From positions 31,890-95,889 of the forward strand of contig JAVYIG010007887.1 in assembly GCA_035222895.1 (NCBI GenBank): a stretch of DNA of 64,000 nt. Direction: 5' to 3'. The translations under genes were made by a program, and so were the position numbers. How positions within the stretch are numbered: the stretch's first letter is position 1; each line of letters starts with the position of its first letter. Source of the DNA: Strongylocentrotus droebachiensis. Its lineage: Eukaryota; Echinodermata; Echinoidea; Camarodonta; Strongylocentrotidae. The notes below the pieces were generated by a model. The model made no database searches. It had not been told where the DNA came from and saw only the letters and a list, made by a program, of their open reading frames with translations. Below are positions 33,241 through 43,591 of the stretch, piece after piece.

Positions 33241-33290
33241 GAGAAGACAGAGAGAGAGAGAGAGAGAACTTAAGAGAGAGAGGGAGAGAC

Positions 33291-33324
<34 letters not shown>

Positions 33325-33326
33325 CC
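33241..33326. repeat. GA microsatellite
   Basis: About 85 bp of GA/GAGG units upstream of UGT first exon B. Confidence 0.9.
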
Positions 33327-33937
33327 TGAGAGAGATCACTGTCTTATCAGGAGGGGTTCTATATGAGCAACATCTCGAGCACTTTTTGCTGTATGACAAA
33401 TAAAATATTGGGCATGAATATTATCACGCAGTCACATTATAGTATCCCACATCATAATAATATATTTGTCGACCATTATACTTGCATAAAGTAATGCATT
33501 TTTCTATAGGATCAAAGCAGTTTTCTCGCTTTAATTTGTTTTTGTTTTGCAATATACATTCAGGCAGGGGCGTAGACAACGGGGGGGGGGGGGGGGATGA
33601 GGGGGATGCATCACCCCCACCTTACAAAGTGGGGGGGGGTGGCATGTACAATCACCCCCCCCCCCCCCCCCAGGTTTTGGGGAATGATATTTGCTTACTT
33701 AATAAGTCATAATGATGATAGTAATAATAATAATGATAACAATTATAATATTAATAATAATAATAATTATGATGATGATAATAATAATCCTCATCATTAT
33801 TGTAATTGTGTTTAATATTGTTATTAGCCGCATTCACACGGTGAAAGCCAATTCAGACGGTAAAAAAAGAGAAAATCTTACAAGTATTTTATGGTTATCT
33901 TGTGGTTTGGAAACCACAAGATAACCACAAGATTAAA

Positions 33938-34362
33938 CAGGCGCGGATCTACGGGGGGGGGGTTAGGGGTTTAAACCCCCCCCCCCCCCCCTTGGGCGGC
34001 CCCCCCCCCCCAAAAAAAAAAAAAGAAAAAAAAAGAAAAAGAAAAAAGAACGCACGCTGGAGAGAAACCCTTTCAAGTGCAAATATTGTGAGAAGATATT
34101 CAACTCATCTGGTAACTTAACCAAACACATGATAACTCTGGATATAACTGTGTATTTAACTGTTTAAAAAGACGTTATCATGCACTGCTTTTTATGGTCT
34201 CCATTGTGTTAATAGATGCCAGGAAAACATCACTTACGGGGTTCAAATAAACACCCCAAAACAAATCGGCTCGCCGCTTCGCGGCTCGTGGACGATGCTC
34301 CGCATCTCATTAATTTGGTCAACCCCCCCCCCCCACTTAGCAAAAAGCTAGATCCGCCCCTG
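33938..34362. mobile_element. Second CAGGCGCGGATC-ended element nested in the hAT-like element
   Basis: The left end CAGGCGCGGATCTACGGGG and right end TAGATCCGCCCCTG are imperfect inverted ends. No matching flanking 8-mers were found, so the duplication has decayed or the ends are chimeric. It carries the zinc-finger fragment at 34050-34131. Confidence 0.55.
34050..34131 (+). pseudogene. Captured C2H2 zinc-finger fragment
   Basis: Reads THAGEKP (the conserved inter-finger linker) and then, after one extra base, FKCKYCEKIFNSSGNLTKHM. This is a classical finger with CxxC, the Phe/Leu core residues and the first zinc-binding His. The expected second His is not present. The frameshift and truncation show it is non-functional as protein. 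It is flanked by poly-A on the left and lies inside a transposon. Confidence 0.75.
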
Positions 34363-34554
34363 AGTCACCCCCCAGGTGTACGAACCTGTCTACGCCACTG
34401 CATTCAGGTAATGTAATACACATCTAGCTAAAAAACAATGCCGCGTTTATTATATTCGAGACAAATTGAATGAGGAAAAAGCGTGGGCATTGAATGGGCC
34501 GTTGTAATTAACTATTGTGTTTAATACCTTAATTGTGAACTATTGTTACCATCT

Positions 34555-34670
34555 TCATCATCATTATTATTATTATTATTCAATTATTATTGTTATCATT
34601 ATCATTATCATTAGTAGTAGTAGAAGTATAATTAGTGGTATTTTTGTTATTACTATTATCATTACTGAAT
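34555..34670. repeat. ATT/ATC trinucleotide microsatellite
   Basis: Runs of TTA, TCA and TAG units on the plus strand. No coding meaning. Confidence 0.85.
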
Positions 34671-34682
34671 TATTTCAATTTT

Positions 34683-35160
34683 CAGCTGTTTGCCGATGAT
34701 TCCAACCCATTTAATACTTTTCCAGCTGACCAAGACGAAATTGATGTATTAGTGAATAACAACATACAAGAAATACAAAATTGGTGCATTGCTATAGCAC
34801 AATTGCAATTAATTCAATGAGAACTAATTTCATGACGGGGGAAATGGGTTTGAATGGTATCCTAAAAATCACTGGCGAGAAAATTAAAGAGATTGATGTT
34901 GCCATTGTCGGGATTTACACTTTTTACATTGATAGACATCGGTCTTGGAATAGTCATATTCGTATTGTAAATCAGTGTATTACTAGAAAGAAAGTTTGAG
35001 TGTTATGGGGATTGAGACATTTTTTCCTATATGCGTATATTATGTTGATATCATTATAAAGCATTAAATACAAACACACATTTCTTACGGAATAGGCATA
35101 TTGTATTCGCAGAAAGTGGCAGTTCGTGTTATAAGATTTAGAGAATGGAGAACTCATACA
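34683..35160 (+). pseudogene. Degraded non-LTR reverse transcriptase fragment
   Basis: LFADDSNPF matches the RT active-site box (F/YADD). It is followed, after frame breaks, by a segment with HRSWNSHIR (like the LxWxxHI motif after the RT core) and near 35120 a VRVIRFREWRTHT reading. These parallel the better preserved copy at 38060-38830. It lies between the two UGT first exons. Confidence 0.65.
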
Positions 35161-35649
35161 ATAACTATAATAATATTAGTAATAATAATAATAACAATCA
35201 TAACAAGAGTAATATTAGTACACGTGTAATAATAATAACAATGATAGTGGGTTCTTGAAAACTAAAGCGCTCATGTCTGACAGACTTGAAACTCCTGGCG
35301 TTTCTGATTGCGAATTCTAAATGTGTATAATTTGCATGATTGATAAATTTTCTACTTTCATGTTCTCTTCGTTCACCAAAACATAATTGCAGTGAGGGGA
35401 AACTTTGAGATACTATGTAACGGCAAAGTTATTTAAAAAAAACATATACAATTTGATAAAAGTATATACAACCATATTATTTTCTATATATTTCTTTTAT
35501 GCATTCGACCTAATGTATTACACGACAATGAACCCACCTACACAGACAAGGCAAAAATATTACCATCGTATGTTTTTGGTCGCATATAATGTATAGGTGT
35601 TTTATAACGTCATTTATTTTAGGCTAAGCGATTATCTATTGCATTCCTT

Positions 35650-35785
35650 GTACCTCATAATGATGATTATAATAATCATTAAACTGATATCATCATCATT
35701 CTTTTTATTATCATTATTATAGTTATTATTATTACCATCATCATCATCATCACCATCATCATTATTTTAATTATTATCATTATTG

Positions 35786-35835
<50 letters not shown>

Positions 35836-35915
35836 ATTATTATCCTCATCACTCCATCATCATCATCATCCATCATTATTATTACCAGCAACAGCAGCAT
35901 CATAATCATTACCAT
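35650..35915. repeat. ATT/ATC microsatellite next to UGT first exon A donor
   Basis: About 260 bp of TTA/TCA/CATCAT units ending roughly 45 bp downstream (transcript sense) of the exon donor. Confidence 0.9.
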
Positions 35916-35958
35916 TATTATAAATCAATATCCTATATACCAGGCCATGAACACCTAC

Positions 35959-36816
35959 CTTTTCAAGAGGATTTGCTGGTCGAGTAAGGAGTCCACCGAC
36001 TTCGACGACCGCCGGCGGGAAAGGGACAACATAGTCGATCACCGGATCCATACTCATCAACAAAAGCTCGACCTCGCTCATGTAATCTTGCAAAGACCGG
36101 TCCATCAAAATGTTAAATTCCTCTTGGACAGGATAAATCATATTAGCAAAGATGTAAAATAACCGTCTCAGGGCGAAGACTAGAAGGACGTTTTTGACGC
36201 GTTGGAAGAAGGTCATCTTTTGAGGGGGGCATAATATTCCGTCGGGGATGACTGCTGGTAGAAAGGGAGCCCCCGCGATCATTTCGGCGACATAGTACTG
36301 AGAGGCCATCGGGTTGAAGAGAACATTGGTGGTGTTGAGGTGCTCGCTGATCAGGACACTGCATAGCCATGTCACATCGAGGATCGTCACGTCAAATTTG
36401 GCGCGCTCCAGACGACCCATAAGCTCCCGATCTCGGAAAGCACTCCGGCAATAGTTGACATAAGGCGCCATCACGTCGGTAAAGTTCCATATCATGTCAA
36501 ATTGGAACTCCTTCTCGAAGGCCTGACTGAACACTTTTTCCATCCTCTCGCGAACTTTTTCCACCGGCTCTGGATAAGTGTAGATCTCGAAGTTGAAGAT
36601 TTTCGAGTGCACTGGGTGTTTGGCGCGGTGCTCATGAGCGTTTCCGATCAGAACGGTGACATTGTGTCCCCGGCGAACAAGGGCTTCGCCTATCACCGTA
36701 GCTGCCATGTAATGGCTGCCTTCTCCTAGCGTCACAGATATGAGAACATTGCCAGCTGACGTTAATGATAGACATGAAACTACAATCAAACATATCCTTA
36801 CTGTTCTCCTTTCCAT
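35959..36816 (-). CDS. UGT first exon A (orphan or alternative first exon)
   Basis: 286 codons, open, from MERRTVRICLIVVSCLSLTS (a good signal peptide, preferred over the ATG at 36885 that would bury it) to LLTRPANPLEK and a GTAGGT donor in phase 0. It has GEGSHYMA with the catalytic-type His and RGHNVTVLIGNAHEHRA. It is clearly homologous to first exon B but strongly diverged. No UGT exon 2-4 is seen between it and first exon B, so it either splices to the common exons at 31039, 30149 and 29484 or is stranded. Its open frame and clean donor argue that it is still used. Confidence 0.85.
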
Positions 36817-36885
36817 GATGCTCGAGTAATAGCCTCCCTTTCCTAAGCAAGACAAGAATATAATATGCACAGCGGGTAAGCGCAT

Positions 36886-37507
36886 TCGCTTGGCGGCCGC
36901 ATATAATTGTGAAATGCTTTACTATACTAGGCCTATATAGGTTGCCTGAGTAACTTACACGTACGGTATATATGTATTTTGCACAGTGATACCTGATAAT
37001 GGACTTGAATCGTGATCCTCAATACAATTATCTTTAACATTTTGAGAATATATTGCGCCCACAATACAAAGTGGTTGAATAGACAGAATTAAATGTTGTC
37101 AAGGCTTTTTATCGGTTGTATTATTTATTATATGTGATGTATTTTTTCAGACTCAGGAATATTACCACGTCGACAATTAACGCTACATATTATATTCATG
37201 TGCAGTAGCATATCAACCCTTGTATATTCATTTGTATGAAGGCAGAAGAGAAAGATTAACCGATTGGGGGAAAGTTTGAAATAAATCGGAACAATAATAA
37301 GAGAATCATGAATGTTTGAAATATACGATAGCTAAATATAAGCGCGAGTCTCAAAATCGAAATTTTGGTCCATTGATTGTGACGTAGACACGGACAACTC
37401 CAACGTTTGTCGTATACAACTGAAAATATCATTCATTTCTGTTTTTGTCCAAGTGCACCTTGGTTCCCTTGGGGCACTACTCAAAATATATATTATGGAT
37501 ATATATA
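36886..37507. other. Upstream flank of UGT first exon A
   Basis: AT-rich sequence with no recognised gene. It should contain the promoter of first exon A, but no motif stands out. Confidence 0.35.
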
Positions 37508-37515
37508 CGTCCTCT

Positions 37516-38007
37516 CAGGCGCGTACGCAGGGGGGGAGGGTTTAACGCCCCCCCCCTTTGAGTTTTTTTTTATCTGTATGTTTTGTGTATGTTTTGGGGG
37601 AACCCCCCCCCCTTTTGAGTTTTTTTTTTTTATTTTTTTAAATTAAATTAAAAAAAAAAAAAAAAAATCCTTATAAATGACCTATAAAAAGATGACCTTA
37701 CCCCCCCCCCCAACGGAACGGAATGTCGATGGGTCAAAATTGCAAATTTCGGGACCCCCCCCCCCCAAAAAAAAAAAAAAAATTAAAAAAAAAAAAAAAT
37801 GTCCTCTTACCCCCCCCCCCCCCCCCCCGCTTATTCAGCGGCTGGCTGAGTCGTTGCCATGTTTTGGGGGACCCCCCCCCCAAAAAAAAAAAAGGTGTCC
37901 TCTTCCCCCCCCCCCCCCGCTTTTTCAGCGGCTGGCTGAGTCGTTGCAAAATATTTGGCCCGATTTTAAACCCCCCCCCCCTTGAAAAAATCCTGCGTAC
38001 GCCACTG
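37516..38007. mobile_element. hAT-like MITE with 8-bp target duplication
   Basis: CAGGCGCGTACGCAGG at the left and CCTGCGTACGCCACTG at the right are near-perfect inverted ends. They are flanked by the exact 8-bp duplication CGTCCTCT (37508-37515 and 38008-38015). The interior has repeated C and A runs and a duplicated CAGCGGCTGGCTGAGTCGTT block (near 37837 and 37926). Confidence 0.9.
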
Positions 38008-38049
38008 CGTCCTCTAAAGAGAAAAGACCCTCCTAGCTGAGCCATACCT

Positions 38050-39262
38050 TTTTGACAAATTGAAATTTAGTCATTTTGTGGGAAATTTGTCCGCCACAAC
38101 ATCACAGAAATATATTACCCACTTGCTCTTCAGCAATTCTATAGGTAAGTTACCACATAATGTTAAACTAGATAATACTGACATAGAAGCCGTCACTTCC
38201 ATGAAATTTTTAGGTCTGATAATAGACGATAAACTCTCATGGAAATGTCATATTGATAGCATTTGCCGAACAATCTCTCGCAACATAGGGATTGTAAATA
38301 AGGTTAAGTTTTTCTGCCAACCTCCTCCCTACTAATGCTTTAATCGACATTAATTTTGCCCTACTTAAATTATGGTATTATTGTTTGGGGTAATACATAC
38401 GATTCTTATCTTCATAGAATACTACTTCTACAAAAAAAAGCTATGCGTGTTATTTGTAACACTTCCTGGAGATCTCATACTGACGTTTTATTTGTTGAAA
38501 ATAATGTGTTGAAAATAAATGATTTGTATCGTTATAGCCTCGGTCAGTTTATGTACCAGTTAAATAATAATACGCTACCATCAGCCTTCAATTTAATATT
38601 TTATCAAAAATAAAACTATACACAAATACCCTACGCGCCAATCTGAAGAATTTCATCTGCCATTAACTAGAACGTTACTTGCTAAATCCATATTCACTTA
38701 CGCAGGCCCGAAGCTATGGACCATTCTTGATGTTAGCATCAAGAATGCCCCCAGTTTAAATTCTTTTAAATTCAAATTCAAAAAATATTTTTTGCGTAAT
38801 TATCAAGCGTTAGCTCTCTCTCTTTAAATTTATTTAACTCAATAAAATACATTGGATATTTTGATTCATTTTGTACTGGCCATCCGTATTCCAGTCGGCC
38901 CGTGTTGTGTTGTGTGTGTTATAGGTAAGAGCCCTGCCCTCTCTCGTTGTCTCCCTTCTTTCCCTGTCCCTTTCACTCCTTCTATGTTATGTTTCATTGG
39001 TGTATGTATTTGTGCGTTCCTTTATTGTTGATATACTATTTTTGCAACTATAAGTTTAATATAGGGGGCTGCAATCTACAAGCCCAGCTTTTCAGCAGTC
39101 CCCTCCATGACCAACCTGTTTTATATGCCTATTGTATACTGTGGACCAATTACAAATATATTGTTAAGTTTCATTGTTTTACTATGTACAATGCAATCCC
39201 ATGTACTTTATTTATTTTGTTGGAAATGGAAATAAACGAAATGAATGAAATGAATGAATGAA
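38050..39262 (+). pseudogene. CR1/Jockey-type non-LTR retroposon, 3' part
   Basis: Contains MKFLGLIIDDKLSWKCHID, the motif following the RT core in CR1/Jockey/Rex elements. Next comes LNYGIIVWGNTYDSYLHRIL with KKAMRVICNTSWRSHT, and a YAGPKLWTI...PSLNSFKFKFKKYF ending. Frame breaks occur near 38335 and 38613. The 3' end is AATAAACGAAATGAATGAAA followed by an ATGAATGA-type tail. The 5' half is missing (truncated insertion). Confidence 0.85.
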
Positions 39263-39271
39263 ACATAGTGA

Positions 39272-40420
39272 TTACAACTAACTTTTTCAGTTTTTGTCCG
39301 ATTTCATTTAAACTATCACAATATTTCTCTGATTGCTGGCGGCCTACTTTCTTTAGTTTGATATCGAGCTAGGATTTCCCCCTAAACGTACGATTCCTGG
39401 TTATGGAATCGATTTGCAGTCAATCGTAACAATTTATGGTACTGATCTCCAATTTTTTAAATTAAAAAAAAAATGTATTTATTGATTATCAAGATATCTA
39501 CATACAAAAATCAGTATAAATCAAACATGAGCATAAACGAAAATAATAACATAAAATAAAAAATCCCAAACAAACCATTTAAAAAAGGTGAAAAATTGTA
39601 GTTTGAAATGGAAATAACATAAACGCAGTGTTTCTATATACAATCGCCTCTGACTCTGAGTGTTCTAATTATTAAGCATTTCACTTTTGGAATGTGAAGA
39701 TGCAGTTTTTCCTCTTTTTTTTGCCAAATAATATTTACTTGCTTTTTTTTTTTTTTTTTAATGCACTAAAAATAAGGGGGGGATGACTTTTAATTGAAAT
39801 ATATTAGCATTAGTAGAAGATGGCATGGCGTTGGTGTTTATACGGGGAATTACTGCACATTCATGTGGCCAAAATTTATTTTAGCCATAATCTCAACAGG
39901 GTTATGCCGACCTTGGTGCTTTTTGTACAAAATGATTATAGATCTCGTGTATTGTATGTTTTGTTACTTTTTTCACCCATGTTTGTTGTTTCTTAATTTA
40001 TTCTAATTTTGCCTCTGCCCCCTATTTCTCTTTCCTTCATTTATTGATTAGAAAGTATTTCATAGATTATACATAATATATTATTTGCAATATTTTATTG
40101 CCCCTCTCTCTATACATATATATCTCTCTTTCCTTCTTTCTTCGTTGTCTACCTCCCTCTTCCTCCTTCCTCTCTTATTCCCCCATCTCTCTTTCTCTTT
40201 CCTCTCTCTAGCTCCCTCCCCTTCTCTCTCACTCTCCCCCTCTCCACCCTCTCTCTATCTTTTTTGTATTCTATCTGTAATCTGTCCACATTCAATTCAT
40301 CACTGTTGATGCATCAATATTTCAATCTTTGCCACAAAACCCACAGGTTCTTTTCTATTCCATTGTCACTTTTGTACAATATAGAAATACAGCAAATAAC
40401 AAAAAAGTAAAAAACATGTT
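39272..40420. other. Intergenic, between retroposon and dachsous 3' side
   Basis: AT-rich with poly-T runs and a CT-rich tract at 40095-40260. No gene was recognised. Confidence 0.4.
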
Positions 40421-43400
40421 ACATTATTTAATTGGTCATATATACGTATAAATTTCTTTATTTGGCTTCAGAAAAAGACAAATTCTCAATATTTACACCA
40501 ATGTAATAATAATACATCTCATAGTAAATCATTTATGAATACGTTTTTCACATGAATACAATTTTAAAAGGAAAAATTGTCTTCCTTCCATGGATGAATA
40601 CCATAAAAATGCAAATAAATATGTAAAGACTTTAAAACAATTTAACACAATGCTTTGGTAACATCAAAATATTTCTAAAAATCAGCATATATAACGACAA
40701 TACCAACAGGATTGGTCCAGTTGACATGTTACGAATTATTGCTACATATGAGCTTATTATTGTAATGCTCATATGCAGGTGCTTGCAAAAAGTGTTTTCA
40801 AGACATTTTGCTGCAAAATGAAATCCATCTCATTTTATAAGATGCTTTTCAGTAAAGATTATTCACCATCACTAAAAAGACAAAGGGCCGAATGGAATTA
40901 AACATTTGAATTTTTAATTAATTCCCACTACCAAAATGTAAGTACAATGAGCAATATCATATTTCCAATACAGTTGTACAGGTGGTAAAATCTTGGATTG
41001 TTACTGTTGTACAGACAGCAATACTGTTGTTAAGAACACAAAATCGACTGTAGAGAGCAAGAAGTTCTGAAGGATGTAAACTCTGTGTCAAATCATAAGA
41101 GTTAATCCCCTTCCGGTACAACAGAATAAATACTTCAAATAAAAGTCTTCATCTTGTAAATTTGTTCATGACAAAACCCAAATCATAAATGAAGAAATGC
41201 AACTCGTCTCCATCCGGTTGACAAGTGTTCCCTAAATATTAAAGTATCCGACTGAAAAATTATTCCTTCGCGCAAGAAATGAAAAATTATTCCTTCGCGC
41301 AAGAAATGAATAAAAGAGCATCGCTAAACGTATGCAGCAGCACAATACCAAGCATTATAGGAAGAAAAGGGAACTTGATTCCAGTACATGTACAGGTGGT
41401 ACATATTGTGTTGGAAGACACATCATCATGACTGACATTTTCAAAGCTTGTATTAATACTGCATGAAATTCATGGATTGGTACATTACTGTAACAAAATA
41501 GATTATAATTTCTCAAGTTTATTTATATAATTATTTAGAAGGATAAAAGAGAATGCTAAAAACCCTGTCACATCATGTGCAAAATGTTATATTTTACATC
41601 TTTAAACATCTAATGTGGCTTAACTAGCGAAATTATAAAAATACTAAAAACATTTTTAACACCATATTCTGTATACCCTAGTAAGTACTTTTGAAATGTC
41701 TAAATTTTTGGCGTTTTCAGTAGCGAAATTATAATAATTATTAACCTTAATAACACCATATTCTGTATACTTAAGTGAGTACTTTTGAAATGTCTAAATG
41801 TTTGGTGTTTTCAGTACCATGGTGTTCAGATTGCATGTAAGTACGGTAGTTTAGAAGTACAGTGATTGAATACATTTTAAATATTTCACAAAATCTTTAG
41901 TACTTGTTTATTGATGAATAAAATTGAATCATAAGATTTGCATGGCTATGGTGACTTTTAAATAATCAAAGGAGAATATATTACCAATTTCATGTACTGT
42001 ACACGATGAATACGATTCATGGGAATCAATATAATCAGAGTTTGGGTGCAGATGGCATTTTGCACCACAAACATGTATAGGCTCTGAACAATGGCCATAC
42101 AATTCAAGAAATATGATCGGGGTAAGTAGATGGGATTCTTCTAACAGATTACCATACTAGGTTTGGTTGATCCTTCTTTAAAAAATACAACTGACTAGTC
42201 ATGATTTAGAGAATACATGACTGCTGGTTTAAAACAAATTAACAGTTTAAAATTGCTGTTAAAAGTGAGTTTTTACATAAAAAATATTAATTATCATTTT
42301 TTCATTTACATATCAACTGCAAAAAAAGAACAGGAACTGGTACTGCAATATACAAGATAAAATTGCATTATGACTTATCACAGAGCATAATGTTAGTTTT
42401 AAAATATGTTTCTGTCAATGTCTTTTATTAAATCGCACAACGATACATAGTTTCTCTCAATGGATGCAAGCAAGCAATTTTAGTTCAAACTCAGTAGTGC
42501 TTATACGAAAAACAAACTCAAGTTGTATTGAAATCTTTTTCAACATGTTACAAATTTGGTGAAAGTGCAAACATTTAAAATGAGATAGTTTATGCAGCAC
42601 ATGTGCCGGCTGGAGTTTTCTTTGAAAATTGCTCCAATTTGCAATTCAAATAAGTGCTGATATTCAACAAAAAATTAAATAATTTCTAACACTCTGAACA
42701 AAAAAGTGCAAAGCATAATTTGCAGTTGATAAACAACTCAATTTTGTCAAAATTATCACATGTAATAACATTGATAATCAATGCCATAGTTATTTCAAAT
42801 GAGATGTTTAAAAATTCATAGTATACAAAAATTCAATTAATTTGTATATTCAGTGCTGATACAAAAATTCATTGTCTTTAGACAACAACGTTTAATTGAC
42901 ATTTACTTACAATACAAGTGCAACAAAACTTTTATGTAAAAACAATTCACATAGTTTCAATACTTACTCAAACTGTGTAAGAAACTTGAAATGACTTGCT
43001 TGCATCCATTTGAGTAACTGGTATTCAAATACATTCATAAAACATAAGTATAACTAAGGTTTCTTGACATTTACTGACAATATTGGAGTGAACATTTGGA
43101 TTTGTGACACTATTAAAATCAATATCATTAAATTGGATGGAATATGGGGAAATAGTATTTACAAGTCCTAAAAGAGTGATGGAACATTTCATGCTCTAAA
43201 AAAAGTATGAAGAAACGATTCAACTGCAGCAGCTAGCGCTCAAGGCACATTTTATGCAAGGTAAAATTGGACAAGTTAGAACTGCTATATGACACCTTTC
43301 ACGTTTTTAAAATTCTGAAAGTTATTTTTCAGACAGATATATGTAATTCACATTAGTTAAAGCCTTCTACCATCTAGTATATTAGCACCAACACATCCAT

Positions 43401-43591
43401 CTAGCAGTCACTCACAACACCATGACAAAACCAATTTCATTACAATTACAATTAAAGTTTGTGAAAACACAACAGAATGGAAACACACAAAAAAGGGAAC
43501 AAACTATAGTCAAAATGTGCATCACATAATGCAACATATACAGAGTTGTCAATGCATAGGCTTTACGAGACAAATGGAATGTTCACGGTAC
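40420..43591 (-). other. Probable dachsous 3' UTR and downstream flank
   Basis: More than 3 kb downstream of the dachsous stop has no recognised gene or splice signal and few repeats, as expected of a long 3' UTR. Small tandem duplications occur at 41252-41308 (28-bp unit with TTCCTTCGCGCAAGAAATGA) and 41630-41820 (about 105-bp unit, two copies). The poly(A) site is not identified; several minus-strand AATAAA motifs exist. Confidence 0.4.

Larger units (their letters stand above)
33565..34400. mobile_element. hAT-like non-autonomous element with 8-bp target duplication
   Basis: The left end CAGGGGCGTAGACAACGG and right end TGTCTACGCCACTG are inverted. They are flanked by the perfect 8-bp duplication CATTCAGG (33557-33564 and 34401-34408). 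CAG...CTG ends with an 8-bp duplication are diagnostic of the hAT superfamily. Inside are C/G runs, a TAA/TGA microsatellite (33715-33800), a second nested element (33938-34362) and a broken zinc-finger fragment. No transposase. Confidence 0.88.
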
